Notes: generated by a model not told the origin, from the letters alone. Counted from the stretch's first letter, positions 17,588 through 26,167 are shown. The stretch is 64,000 bases of DNA from SKLM01 sp964575455 (GCA_964575455.1 CAZNRX010000007.1:1-64000); one strand, 5' to 3'. Made by a program: numbers and translations.

Positions 17588-19729
17588 TCACTGGATGAGC
17601 AGCGCGGTGCCGTCGTAGGGTGCCACGGTGACGTCGAAGCGCAGCGCTGCCGCATCCGGATCCACTTGAATCATCCGGTGCGCCAGCAGGTCCTCGACCG
17701 TGACCCTCGGGGCCGCATCAGGGACTGTGACCGTGACGGACGAGGCATCGGCGCCGTGATTGACGAGCACCAAGAGCTGCTGCTGTCCCCGCCCCAACAG
17801 ATGCCCATCCAGGTCCGACCCGCCGCTGATGACGACGGGACGCTTGACGCCGGCCATGTTAGCGAGGTTGGCGTACACCCGGGCGTAGCCGGGAACGGGC
17901 GACGTGTGCGCGGCCACGTCCGCGTGCGTGCCGAAGGCAATGGCGTTCCCCTCGCCGTGTCTCCTGAGCGTCACGGCCGGCTGATCATCCCTGTAGCGCG
18001 CCAGGATCTGGACGTCGTCGGCCAGGTCGAAATCCTGACGGTGCCAGTGACCGGGCAGTGAGCTGTCCACACCTTCAAACAGCTCCGTGTCCGGTTCCGG
18101 CGACAGCGCCACCGTATCGATCTGCTGGACGAGACGCTCGCGGACGCCGAAGAGCTCGCTCAACCCCGCCCCGGGCCGCTCGTGCCAGTACCAACTCTGC
18201 CCGTCGAGCATGGCGCATTTAGCGAAGGACACCAGCGTCCCGCCCCCGCTCACGAAGTCCGTCAGCGCCTCGGCCGTCTCCGCCGTCACGAGCATCATAA
18301 AGGGCAGCAGCAGCAGCCGGTAGGGATGCGTGCCGCTCTGGGCGAGCAGGTCTGGCGTCACGAACTCCACCGGGTACCCCTGCGACCAGAAGGCTTGGTA
18401 GAGGCCTCGCACCGCGTCCAGCAGGAACTCGTTGGCCGCCATACCATAGGCCACGTTGGCGTTGGCCTGATCCCAGAGGAGTGCCACTTGCGCCCGGACC
18501 GGCTGGGCCTCCAGGAAGAGGGCCTCGTGCGCCGCAACCATCTCATTGATCTGTCGGGCGGCGTCGTAGCGCTCGGTCGGCACGCCCTCCAGGTCGACCA
18601 GCGCACCCCAGTGCATCGGCAGCGGATCCCATTCCCGATAGCCTTGATAGAGGATCATCTTGGCGCCGTGCCCGATGGCCTCCAGGTCGTATCGTCTAAT
18701 GTCGCTCGCGGTGGTGGCGTGTTTGGGCCCCAGCACCCAATCCCCGATGGGGCCGCTCTCTATCTCCGGCAGCCAGAACGGCTGGCCAGCGTGGAGGGCC
18801 GGTGCCCGGGCGTAGTCGAGCGAAAGCGAGATGAAGTAGGGTGCGTCCTGGGCCCGATCGATGGGGTAGAGATCGTATCCCAGGGCGTCTACCGCGTCTG
18901 GATAGAGCCATGGATCCACGCCAAAGGCGACGTCCGTTGTCCGCACCAGGTTCGTGGTCACCGGATGCTCGTTGTCGATCTCCTTGATGATCCCGCTCTG
19001 CCAGGCGACGAAGCCGGCGAAGTTCTCGTTGATAAACATCCGCCAGTCGAGCCACGCCCCGGGAGAGCCGAGCGAGCCGAATCTGGCGGGAGCCGCACGT
19101 GGGGGCTGGATCTGCGCCCAGCGGCTGTAACGGTGGCGGGTGGGTGTGCAGGCCCAGGCCTCGCTCAGCGCCTCGAGGTCGTCGTACCTGCGGCGGAGCC
19201 AGGCCCGGAAGTGATCCACGGTGTGAGGGCAGTAGCAGTAGAGCTTCTGGTCCGGTGGTCGAGTCGGGTAGCCAATCTCGTTGTGGATCTGCCATCCCAG
19301 GAGCGCCGGATGGTCCCCATACCGGTCCAGGAGCACCCGGAGGTATCGCTCGGCCTCTTCGAGGAAGCCTGGATTGTCGATGCAGGCCCATCCCCATCGG
19401 GCACCGGTGGGGTAGGGCACGCCCTCGTGAGAGACCACCTGGGCATCCGGGTACTCATCAAGGAGCCAGACGGGCGGGCTCCCGGCCCCGGTTCCGAGGA
19501 GAATCTGCAGACTGTGCTTAGCGGCCAGCTCGAAGATCCTGTCCAGCCAGCTGAAATCGAAGTCACCCCGGCTGGGCTCGATCCAGTCCCAGCTGGCGAT
19601 GAGCTCGGCGGTGCGGATGGCGTTGAGCCCCGCCTCCGCCATGCGCTCCACGTCGCACGCCCAATCCTCGGGCTCGTGGAAGGGTGGGTAGTAACTCGAA
19701 CCGATGGGGAAGAAATCAATCTCTGGCAT
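17588..19729 (-). CDS. GH42 beta-galactosidase-like glycoside hydrolase
   Basis: 713-residue retaining glycosidase. The A domain is a TIM barrel with acid/base Glu in LGWQIHNEIG (E151) and a probable nucleophile Glu in WLPEIESGPIG near residue 321. Cys116, Cys165 and Cys167 partly reproduce the GH42 zinc cluster. A trimerisation (flavodoxin-like) domain spans about 400-600 and a small beta C-domain follows. No signal peptide, so it acts on imported oligosaccharide or glycoside. The nucleophile context differs from the common form, so non-galactoside specificity (for example arabinopyranoside) is possible. AGGAG upstream of the ATG. It lies between a dehydrogenase pair and the EamA transporter. 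Confidence 0.89.
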   Translation of the reverse strand: MPEIDFFPIGSSYYPPFHEPEDWACDVERMAEAGLNAIRTAELIASWDWIEPSRGDFDFSWLDRIFELAAKHSLQILLGTGAGSPPVWLLDEYPDAQVVSHEGVPYPTGARWGWACIDNPGFLEEAERYLRVLLDRYGDHPALLGWQIHNEIGYPTRPPDQKLYCYCPHTVDHFRAWLRRRYDDLEALSEAWACTPTRHRYSRWAQIQPPRAAPARFGSLGSPGAWLDWRMFINENFAGFVAWQSGIIKEIDNEHPVTTNLVRTTDVAFGVDPWLYPDAVDALGYDLYPIDRAQDAPYFISLSLDYARAPALHAGQPFWLPEIESGPIGDWVLGPKHATTASDIRRYDLEAIGHGAKMILYQGYREWDPLPMHWGALVDLEGVPTERYDAARQINEMVAAHEALFLEAQPVRAQVALLWDQANANVAYGMAANEFLLDAVRGLYQAFWSQGYPVEFVTPDLLAQSGTHPYRLLLLPFMMLVTAETAEALTDFVSGGGTLVSFAKCAMLDGQSWYWHERPGAGLSELFGVRERLVQQIDTVALSPEPDTELFEGVDSSLPGHWHRQDFDLADDVQILARYRDDQPAVTLRRHGEGNAIAFGTHADVAAHTSPVPGYARVYANLANMAGVKRPVVISGGSDLDGHLLGRGQQQLLVLVNHGADASSVTVTVPDAAPRVTVEDLLAHRMIQVDPDAAALRFDVTVAPYDGTALLIQ

Positions 19730-19863
19730 AGCGCTCCTAGATCATGTCATGGCTTCAGATAGGCTGCTGGCCGTTTCTGTGGACAAATGTGCAACGGAAC
19801 TCGTGCAACCGGGAGAACGGATCGCTTCGACTGCCCCGAGTAGAGGCTCCTCGAAGGTGTCTC

Positions 19864-19878
19864 GCCGCCAAAGGCGGC
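19864..19878 (-). promoter_or_regulatory. small stem-loop touching the dehydrogenase stop codon
   Basis: GCCGCC-AAA-GGCGGC hairpin at the 3' edge of the 148-base gap between the GH42 start and the dehydrogenase stop. A possible mRNA processing point inside the operon; too short to call a terminator. Confidence 0.3.
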
Positions 19879-20912
19879 TACGGCGAAATGACGATCTTCA
19901 GCGACTCGCCTGCCTCTCCCAGCAGCTCGATCGCGTCGCTGACCTGGCCCAGGTCGAAGCGGTGGGTGACCAGCTCGTCCGCCGGGATGCGTCCGTTGGC
20001 CAGGAACGCCACTACCTGCCTCGTTTCAATGTGCGTGGTGGAGTAGGTGGTGGTCAGTGTGAGCTGGCGGAAGAAGTAGTCGTTCACGTCTAGTTTGAGC
20101 TGCGAATCGGGCGGCGGGGGCGCGAACATATGCACGGTGGCCCCCCTACCGGCCAGGCTCAGCCCAAACTCGACTGGCGCGAGCTCGTGCGGCGTGACGA
20201 TCACCGAGTCGGCCCCGCGGCCCTGGTTGACCTCCAGAAGCCTCGCCTTGCCGTCCTCTTCCTTGGGGTTGATGGTGTGATTCGCCCCCAGCTTCCGGGC
20301 CTTCTCCAGCCGCCACTCGGAGAAGTCGAGGGCCACCACCTTGGCCGCTCCCCACATCTGGGCGAAGTGGACGAAGCTGAGCCCCATCAGCCCAGCGCCG
20401 ATCACGGCCACCGTGTCGCCAGGCTGAATGCCGGCCACCTTGATGCCCTTGAGCACGCAGGAGAGCGGTTCGATCAGCGTTCCCTCCTCGAAGGAGACGT
20501 GGTCGGGAAGGAGGTGTGTGTCGAGGCGCACCAGCTCGGCCGGCACGCGGACGTACTCGGCGAAGCCGCCGGGCTCGATGTTGAGCTCGGTGAAGTGCTC
20601 GCACATAGTGAAGTCGCCGCGCCGGCAGTAGTGGCACGCCATGCAGCCGACGTGATGATGGACGTAGACGCGATCACCCTCCTCGAACCTCTCCACACCT
20701 GCTCCCACCTGGGCAACGGTCCCGGTAGGCTCGTGCCCCAGGATGATGGGCGCTTTGTGGAGCAGGTACCACTCCATGGTGTCGCCACCGCAAAGGCCGC
20801 AGGCCTCGACCTTGACCAGCAGCTCCCCCGGCCCGATCTCAGGCACGGGGCGCTGCTCTACCCGCACGTCCTGGTTGTTGTAGTAGACCGCTGCCCGCAT
20901 CGTCTTTCTCAC
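19878..20912 (-). CDS. zinc-dependent medium-chain dehydrogenase
   Basis: 344-residue alcohol/polyol dehydrogenase. Catalytic-zinc region CGLCGGDTMEWY then ILGHEPTG; structural-zinc lobe VGCMACHYCRRGDFTMC; Rossmann segment VIGAGLMGLSFVHFAQ. The start is GTG at 20912, backed by GGGAGGA five bases upstream; the next gene's stop is 11 bases away. The longer open frame overlaps the neighbouring dehydrogenase and is rejected. With the adjacent paralogue it probably oxidises hydroxyls of the sugar skeleton. Confidence 0.87.
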   Translation of the reverse strand: MRKTMRAAVYYNNQDVRVEQRPVPEIGPGELLVKVEACGLCGGDTMEWYLLHKAPIILGHEPTGTVAQVGAGVERFEEGDRVYVHHHVGCMACHYCRRGDFTMCEHFTELNIEPGGFAEYVRVPAELVRLDTHLLPDHVSFEEGTLIEPLSCVLKGIKVAGIQPGDTVAVIGAGLMGLSFVHFAQMWGAAKVVALDFSEWRLEKARKLGANHTINPKEEDGKARLLEVNQGRGADSVIVTPHELAPVEFGLSLAGRGATVHMFAPPPPDSQLKLDVNDYFFRQLTLTTTYSTTHIETRQVVAFLANGRIPADELVTHRFDLGQVSDAIELLGEAGESLKIVISP

Positions 20913-20923
20913 GCGTTCCTCCC

Positions 20924-21964
20924 CTAGCCAGGTATGATGGCGGTCTTGATGCACTCGCCTCGGATGACCATCTGGAGCGCCTCCTCCAGCTGCTCCAACG
21001 GCCTCTCGTGCGTGATCAAGACCTCCGGGTCGACAACGCTGCCGCCCAGCAGCTGCAAGGCTCGGTAGCAATCCACCGGCGTCAGGTGGTAGGGCCCGAT
21101 GAGGGTGAGCTCGTCGTAGTGAACCCGGACGGCGTCCACCTCGATCTGGGTGCCGCTGGGCAGACCCCCGAACCAGAGCACGCGCCCACCTTTGCGAACC
21201 GCCTGAACAGCGCTCAGCCACGCCTGTTTGGCACCGGCACTCTCGATCGCCACATCGGCGCCCCGACCGTCCGTCAGCTCCCTGACCGCCTCGACCGTGT
21301 CCTCCTCAGCGGCGTTGACCGTCCGCGCCGCTCCAAGCCGCTCGGCCACCCTGAGACGCTCCTCGCTGAGGTCCACGGCGATGACCTGCACAGCGCCCTG
21401 ACGAAGGGCGAGCTGAAGATGCATCAGGCCAATCGGGCCGCCGGCGCCGATGATGACCACTGACTCGCCGGGCTGGATCTGCAGCAGGTCTTGCCCGTGA
21501 AGGACACAGGCCAGAGGCTCCATCAGCGCCGCGTGTTGGTAGGGCAAAGTGTCCGGTATCTGATAGGTGTTCTGGCGAACGATGGCCTCGGGAACGGCGA
21601 TGTACTCGGCGAAGGCGCCCAGATTGACGGTCAGGTTGTCACACAGGTTGTGCTGCCCGTGCTTGCAGTAGTAGCACTCGTTGCATGGTGCGGAGTTGCC
21701 GGCCACGACGCGCATCCCGGGCTCGAAGAAAGTCACATCCTGGCCAACCGCTACCACGTCTCCTGAGAACTCGTGGCCGAACAGGGTGGGAGGTGGGATC
21801 TTGGGGTGCCCGCGCCGGTACGTCTTGACGTCGGTGCCGCAGGTGAGGGCGACCCGAACGCGAACCAAGATGTCCTCCGCGCCCACGTCGGGCACGGGCA
21901 CGGTCCGCAGCTCCAGCACACCGGGCTCCAGATATGCCACAGCCTGCATCTCGTCTGGCTTCAC
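20924..21964 (-). CDS. zinc-dependent medium-chain dehydrogenase
   Basis: 346-residue paralogue of the adjacent enzyme. Catalytic-zinc region CGTDVKTYRRGHPK then LFGHEFSG; structural-zinc lobe APCNECYYCKHGQHNLC; Rossmann segment IIGAGGPIGLMHLQ. GTG start with AGGAG seven bases upstream. The CGTDVKTY form is common in sorbitol or threonine dehydrogenase-like enzymes. It follows the first gene of the operon by 15 bases. Substrate undetermined. Confidence 0.88.
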   Translation of the reverse strand: MKPDEMQAVAYLEPGVLELRTVPVPDVGAEDILVRVRVALTCGTDVKTYRRGHPKIPPPTLFGHEFSGDVVAVGQDVTFFEPGMRVVAGNSAPCNECYYCKHGQHNLCDNLTVNLGAFAEYIAVPEAIVRQNTYQIPDTLPYQHAALMEPLACVLHGQDLLQIQPGESVVIIGAGGPIGLMHLQLALRQGAVQVIAVDLSEERLRVAERLGAARTVNAAEEDTVEAVRELTDGRGADVAIESAGAKQAWLSAVQAVRKGGRVLWFGGLPSGTQIEVDAVRVHYDELTLIGPYHLTPVDCYRALQLLGGSVVDPEVLITHERPLEQLEEALQMVIRGECIKTAIIPG

Positions 21965-21979
21965 ACCACGCTCCTGGGT

Positions 21980-23050
21980 CTAGTTGGAGATCGGATAGCG
22001 GCCGTATCTCTCCGCCGCTCGAATCAGAGCTTCAATGTTCTCTAGGGGGGTCTCTCCGTCCAGGCAACCGGAGGCACTGAGGACGTACCCGCCTCCCGGA
22101 CCCGCGTCGAGGATCTGCTGGCGGCACGTCTGCTCCACTTCCTCAGGAGTGCCCTTGAGGAGCACGCCGTGGTGGGGATCAAGGTTGCCGATGAGGGCGA
22201 TCTCTTCGCCGACTCGTCGCTTCGCGTCACCGATCTCGACGTCGGGGGCCAACTGGAGCGCGTCGACGCCGGTGTCGACGTAGAGCTCAAGCAGGTGAGC
22301 CACTCGGTAGCAGTTGTGGGCGATGGTGATCACGTCGTCGGGTATGCTCTCCACGAGGCGCTTCATGTACTGTCCCGAGAAGGCCTCCCAATGCTCGGGG
22401 GACAGTTGTGACCCCGAATCATCGGAGAACATGATCTGCCGTATGGTTCCTCCGGTCGCTTCGTACTGGGCGTTGGCCCACATAATGCAGGTCTCGGTGA
22501 TCACGTCCATCAGTGCGTGGACTCCGTCGGGATCTTCGTATAGGTCCTCGAAGAGTTCGGTCGCGCCCCGCACGAGGAGTGCCACGTCGAAGGGGTCGTG
22601 GAGGAAGCCAGCTGTGACCTCGAAGCCGTGCTCCGGCAAGCGCTCGGCGAGCCAGCGGAAATGGTCCAGCACCATAGGCATGCGACCATCGCGCTCGGGG
22701 TCGGGAATGTCTAGCTTCGCAACATCCCGCCGCAGATCGTGGACAATGGGATTGGCATGGGGCGTTTGTTCCTCAAGCACGACGATCTCGCATCCCAGCG
22801 CGGACGCCTCAACCGTCGAGCCACAGGAGGCCCGGAACCCCGGGAAGTACTGCAGATCCGGAAAGCGGGTGTAGAATTCGACCATGGCCCGGAGCTGAAG
22901 CTCACGGTCCTCATACCACTCCTCCGGCTCCACGCCGTAGTGAGGGGCGAAGAAGGCACTGGTCACCCACGGGCAAGCCGGGACCCGGTCGGGCTCCTCC
23001 AGCTTCATGGTGGTGACGAAGCGCTCCTCGGGGGTCATCTCATGGGGCAT
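21980..23050 (-). CDS. corrinoid-methyltransferase-like UroD-fold protein, paralogue 2
   Basis: First gene of the catabolic operon; 356 residues. It lacks the true uroporphyrinogen decarboxylase N-terminal signature. It does keep the HxC...Cys zinc signature of MtaA/MtbA-like methyltransferases: IAHNC about two thirds along, and SASGCLDGETPLEN near the C-terminus. Such enzymes move a methyl group between a corrinoid protein and a thiol; no corrinoid protein is encoded here. The start is the ATG at 23050 with AAAGGAG upstream; the open frame runs far upstream only because the tandem repeat there lacks stops. It could demethylate a methylated sugar or nucleoside, by inference. Confidence 0.83.
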   Translation of the reverse strand: MPHEMTPEERFVTTMKLEEPDRVPACPWVTSAFFAPHYGVEPEEWYEDRELQLRAMVEFYTRFPDLQYFPGFRASCGSTVEASALGCEIVVLEEQTPHANPIVHDLRRDVAKLDIPDPERDGRMPMVLDHFRWLAERLPEHGFEVTAGFLHDPFDVALLVRGATELFEDLYEDPDGVHALMDVITETCIMWANAQYEATGGTIRQIMFSDDSGSQLSPEHWEAFSGQYMKRLVESIPDDVITIAHNCYRVAHLLELYVDTGVDALQLAPDVEIGDAKRRVGEEIALIGNLDPHHGVLLKGTPEEVEQTCRQQILDAGPGGGYVLSASGCLDGETPLENIEALIRAAERYGRYPISN

Positions 23051-23090
23051 GATCGATCTCCTTTGGTTAGAGCTCTCTCGGTTGCGAACC

Positions 23091-23119
23091 AGCATATCAT
23101 ATTTGTGTACATTTGTCAA
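23091..23119 (-). promoter_or_regulatory. sigma70-type promoter of the 18-gene catabolic locus
   Basis: On the minus strand TTGACA (23114-23119) and TATGCT (23091-23096) are separated by exactly 17 bases, about 40 bases before the first start codon. This is a near-consensus housekeeping promoter at the only large gap ahead of the locus. Confidence 0.75.
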
Positions 23120-23124
23120 GTGGT

Positions 23125-23138
23125 TGAACAAGCGTTCA
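23125..23138. promoter_or_regulatory. possible operator upstream of the catabolic promoter
   Basis: TGAAC-AAGC-GTTCA inverted repeat directly upstream of the -35 box, inside a wider imperfect dyad. Candidate site for the SorC regulator; no binding motif for this regulator is known to me. Confidence 0.3.
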
Positions 23139-23327
23139 TGCCGCAAGGTGCACGCGGTCCCGTATGGGCGCCGGTCGCGACAGAATGATACTGAGGATGC
23201 ACGAAGAGGCTTGGAGATATCTGAACGGACGGGGATGTGCCCGTGACACCAAGCCGCCTTCGAGACGAACTTATAGTCAGCCGAAGATGCCAAGCCAGTA
23301 TCCGCCGGGAGCGGAATACTCAACGCG

Positions 23328-23445
23328 GTCACCCGGGTCGACACTGTCACCCAGGTCGACACTGTCACCCAGGTCGACACTGTCACCCGGGTCGACGCTG
23401 TCACCGGGTCGACGCTGTCACCGGGTCGACGCTGTCACCGGTGCT
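23328..23445. repeat. tandem 17/18-bp repeat, about 6.7 copies
   Basis: Four 18-base units (GTCACCCGGGTCGACACT and variants), two 17-base units with one C deleted, and a partial seventh unit ending at the stop codon of the neighbouring membrane protein gene. There are no unique spacers, so it is a minisatellite rather than CRISPR. Every unit contains GTCGAC. Confidence 0.9.
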
Positions 23446-24618
23446 CTAGCCTTCCTTGCTCGCTGTATCCTCTTCTACCTCCTCGCCCTCGACCTCGATT
23501 GTTGGCTCGGGTCGCTGCGCCTCTCTCTGTTGAGGCGCGGTCGGGCCTTCCACGGAGGGCGGTGGCGGGGCAGGAGCGACCGGCTTTCGGGTCTGACGGG
23601 GATATGCGCCATTCCCAGGCACGTATGGCGTGGTGCCGAAACGCGTCAGCACGACGGCGCCAAGCCCAAAGCATCCGATCACGAAGGTCAGTAGCCATCC
23701 CAGGGGAGACAGGCAGAAGGCTGTGCTGAGCCCCACGGTGATCAGGGTGATGATCAACGTGCCCAAGCCAGCGCTCCACAGCGGCGCCACCTCACCTGCG
23801 TTAAGTGCCCGCAACAACCGCTCTCCAAGCCGAGCGCCGATGGCGATCCATCCAAATAGCCCGGCCGTACTCAGGGCGAGCGCCACCAGTGCCGCCGCGG
23901 GGGAGAGACAGATGGTGATTGCCAAAGCGATGATCAGGGTTACACCAGCGACAATCGTCAGGAACCCCACCCCCAGGCTGGTCCCTGGCGCTTCGAAGAC
24001 GGCACCTCCAACCTGGTCAGTTGCCTTTGGCCAGATCAGCGCCACGATGCCTCCTATGGCAGCTATCACGAGCACTGTCACCACGCGCCGCACGATGCGG
24101 AAGATCCACCGCAGCAGGTGCTCGGGGCCGGACCGCCAGAACGGCTCTGACTCGAAGGTCGGTGCCTCTATTCGCAGACCGGGCTCGCCCAGCTCGCCAA
24201 AGGGGATCCCGCGCAGGGACGGGCCTTCGATGAGATCTCCGTCGACGCGAGCGTCCTCCACCTGCTCGATGTCGCAGTTCCACGTGCACACAACGTCGCC
24301 CTGGACGTGGGCGTTCTCTTCCAGCCGGATGTCGCCGTTTGAAGCGACCAGGTTGCCCTCCACGACGCCGTCTATGTCGGCATTGCCGTTCCAGACAACC
24401 ACGTCCCCCTTGACTCGACTTCCGGACTCTAGGGTTGCGTCGCCGTTGAAGACGACCAGGTCGCCGTCCAGTTCTTCATCCTCGGCAAGGGTGTAGTCCT
24501 CGTTCCAGATGACGACGCCGTCATTTGGTTGGTCGCTCGCTGCTGTCACCGTTGTGACCGGGAGCAACAGCGCTCCGAGGATGATCACCGTTAACAGAAC
24601 TATCATTCGCCTATACAT
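23446..24618 (-). CDS. membrane protein with bactofilin-like N-terminal domain
   Basis: 390-residue envelope protein. A signal-type segment (residues about 5-27) precedes a right-handed beta-repeat region to about residue 145 with GDLVVFNGDATL- and GDVVVWNGNADI-type repeats, as in polymer-forming (bactofilin-like) proteins. Several hydrophobic helices follow (about 180-340), then a Pro/Glu-rich cytoplasmic or periplasmic tail. The start is the ATG at 24618 with GGAGGT upstream. Last gene of the sigma-factor operon; the stop abuts the tandem repeat. A sensor or scaffold of envelope state is possible, by inference from the operon. Confidence 0.78.
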   Translation of the reverse strand: MYRRMIVLLTVIILGALLLPVTTVTAASDQPNDGVVIWNEDYTLAEDEELDGDLVVFNGDATLESGSRVKGDVVVWNGNADIDGVVEGNLVASNGDIRLEENAHVQGDVVCTWNCDIEQVEDARVDGDLIEGPSLRGIPFGELGEPGLRIEAPTFESEPFWRSGPEHLLRWIFRIVRRVVTVLVIAAIGGIVALIWPKATDQVGGAVFEAPGTSLGVGFLTIVAGVTLIIALAITICLSPAAALVALALSTAGLFGWIAIGARLGERLLRALNAGEVAPLWSAGLGTLIITLITVGLSTAFCLSPLGWLLTFVIGCFGLGAVVLTRFGTTPYVPGNGAYPRQTRKPVAPAPPPPSVEGPTAPQQREAQRPEPTIEVEGEEVEEDTASKEG

Positions 24619-24665
24619 GTTTGCACCTCCGTTATAGCTCCGGAAGAATGGCTCCAAAGGAGCCC

Positions 24666-25568
24666 TTAGTCTCTAGCACCTTCCTCAATCAAACGTACGT
24701 TGCCGACTCCTGTCGTGACATCTATGTGCAGATTGACGTCCGTCTCGCCGAAGGCATTGTTCGTGTAGGTGCCGCCCATCTGTCTCAGTCCATAGGCCTC
24801 AACGTTGGTCAAGCCCCCCTTTGTCTCGATCTCGACGCCGACATCAGAGGGAAGGGTCAGCCTGAGCGCTCCGGCCCCGGCTCTGATCGTGATGTCGGAC
24901 GAACGCGTCCAGGCCCCGGTCAGGTCCATAGCAATGTCGCCGAGGCCTCCTTGAAGCCTGACCTCCTTGGGGCTGGCGTGTCCAAGACCGATCACCTCGA
25001 TCTTGGAAGCGCCCGTATCCAGGGTCATATGGTCCATCGGTGTCACACTTGGCTCGTCAAAGCGGAGGGTGAAATCTCCTGCTCCGACATCCACGTCGAG
25101 CTCGGAGATCTGAAGCCCCGTAAAATCGAGCTCACCGGCTCCGGCTCCGGCTCTCATGTTCATCGCCAGGATCACCTGTGGTGAGAACTCGAGCTCCCAT
25201 CTGTTCCGTACATTCCCACTCGGAATGCCCCACTTATCCTTGCTTCCTCCCTGTTTGATCGTCAGCTTGTTTTCCTCGTGCGTGATCTCTGGCGCCCACT
25301 GCTCGACGTTGTAGCGAAAGACGCCCATGAACAGCTTGTCGGAGACAACGGCTTCGGTCTCAAGCCTCCCTGCACCGAAGATGACGTCGACGTCCGCTGT
25401 GTTCTCTTCGGGGAGGGGAATGGAGTGTCTCTCCTCCTTGACATCCCCGACTTCGATTGTCGGTACGTTGATGTTGATCTCCGGCACCTGGGGCGTGATG
25501 GTGCATGCCAGGGTGGCTATCGACAGGGCCAGCGCAGCGGATAGTATCGTAAGCTTTCTCATATCCAT
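24666..25568 (-). CDS. lipoprotein with DUF4097/LiaF-like beta-solenoid domain
   Basis: About 300 residues. The signal peptide ends in a lipobox (IATLAC, Cys near residue 22). The rest is repetitive beta structure with glycine-rich turns such as FGAGRLE, AGAGAGELDFTG, VGAGDFTL and AGAGALRLTLPSDVGV, typical of adhesin-like or LiaF-type stress proteins. The start at 25568 fits the signal peptide and a GGGAGAGG sequence; an ATG two codons later is an alternative. The 168-codon upstream extension overlaps the anti-sigma gene and is rejected. Encoded between the anti-sigma-like gene and the bactofilin-like gene. Confidence 0.78.
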   Translation of the reverse strand: MDMRKLTILSAALALSIATLACTITPQVPEININVPTIEVGDVKEERHSIPLPEENTADVDVIFGAGRLETEAVVSDKLFMGVFRYNVEQWAPEITHEENKLTIKQGGSKDKWGIPSGNVRNRWELEFSPQVILAMNMRAGAGAGELDFTGLQISELDVDVGAGDFTLRFDEPSVTPMDHMTLDTGASKIEVIGLGHASPKEVRLQGGLGDIAMDLTGAWTRSSDITIRAGAGALRLTLPSDVGVEIETKGGLTNVEAYGLRQMGGTYTNNAFGETDVNLHIDVTTGVGNVRLIEEGARD

Positions 25569-25633
25569 CCTCTCCCATTCATCTCTATCTGCTTCTTCGT
25601 CGTCTATCCTTGCTCTCTTGACCACTCGCGTCG

Positions 25634-26167
25634 TCAGCGCGTTGCGCGCAGCTTGCGCATCGTGCCAATCCACAATCCATTCAGCGCCGCGGTCAGCAGG
25701 AGGCTGCCTGAAGCCAAGACGGCGAGCGGCACGGCGAACTGATCCAGGAGGACAAGCAGCACGCGGCCCAGGCCATCGACGAGGGTCAGGAGCTGCGTGA
25801 CGGTCTTCACGCCCCCGATGAGCAGAGCTGGCGCGACGCCCAGGTTGCCCAGCAGCCCCAAGGCAATGGGGACGAGGGTCAGTAGCGCCACGACCGTTGC
25901 GCCCAGCGCCAGTGTCAGGCCGCCAACGATGGCGCGGCGGGCCTGCTCCCTGCGGTTGATGCGGGCCATGACCTGAGCATGCAGATGAAGAGGGGCCGAT
26001 CTCATTGGCGTCGACCGGAGCAAGCGATCCAAGGCATGCATCCTCTGCCACTCGGCTCGACACGCGCTGCACGTGGTCAGGTGTTCCTCCAGCTCCTTGC
26101 TCGCTGCTTGGTCAAGATGGCCATCCAGTCGGTCTGCCATCAGGTGGCTAGCTCGTCTGCAGTGCAT
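25634..26167 (-). CDS. zinc-finger anti-sigma-like membrane protein
   Basis: 177 residues. The N-terminal HxxxCxxC-type zinc-finger motif (EEHLTTCSACRAEW, His near 32, Cys near 36 and 39) is the hallmark of anti-sigma factors that bind ECF sigma factors. Two or more hydrophobic helices follow (about 80-125 and 145-165). It starts inside the sigma gene's 3' end (20-base overlap) with AAGGAG upstream of the ATG at 26167, so the two are co-translated. It likely holds the sigma factor at the membrane until an envelope signal. Confidence 0.82.
   Translation of the reverse strand: MHCRRASHLMADRLDGHLDQAASKELEEHLTTCSACRAEWQRMHALDRLLRSTPMRSAPLHLHAQVMARINRREQARRAIVGGLTLALGATVVALLTLVPIALGLLGNLGVAPALLIGGVKTVTQLLTLVDGLGRVLLVLLDQFAVPLAVLASGSLLLTAALNGLWIGTMRKLRATR

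Larger units (their letters stand above)
23051..23445. other. 395-base intergenic region: operon promoter and tandem repeat
   Basis: No gene is supported. The left part holds the promoter and possible operator of the catabolic operon; the right part, next to the stop of the membrane protein gene, holds a minisatellite-like tandem repeat. The open frame through the repeat is an extension without a ribosome site. Confidence 0.75.

Noticed and set aside
18182..19762. 526-codon open frame antisense to the GH42 gene
   Set aside because: It mirrors the strong GH42 coding frame, has no ribosome site, no recognisable domain and Arg/Pro/Gly-rich composition typical of GC-rich antisense frames.
21980..23404. 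474-codon version of the first operon gene
   Set aside because: The extra codons cross the promoter and the tandem repeat; AAAGGAG before the ATG at 23050 and family length support the shorter form.
23328..23445. CRISPR array
   Set aside because: Units are contiguous with no spacers, and no cas genes are present.
24666..26072. 468-codon version of the LiaF-like lipoprotein
   Set aside because: The extension overlaps the anti-sigma gene in another frame; the lipoprotein signal starts at 25568.
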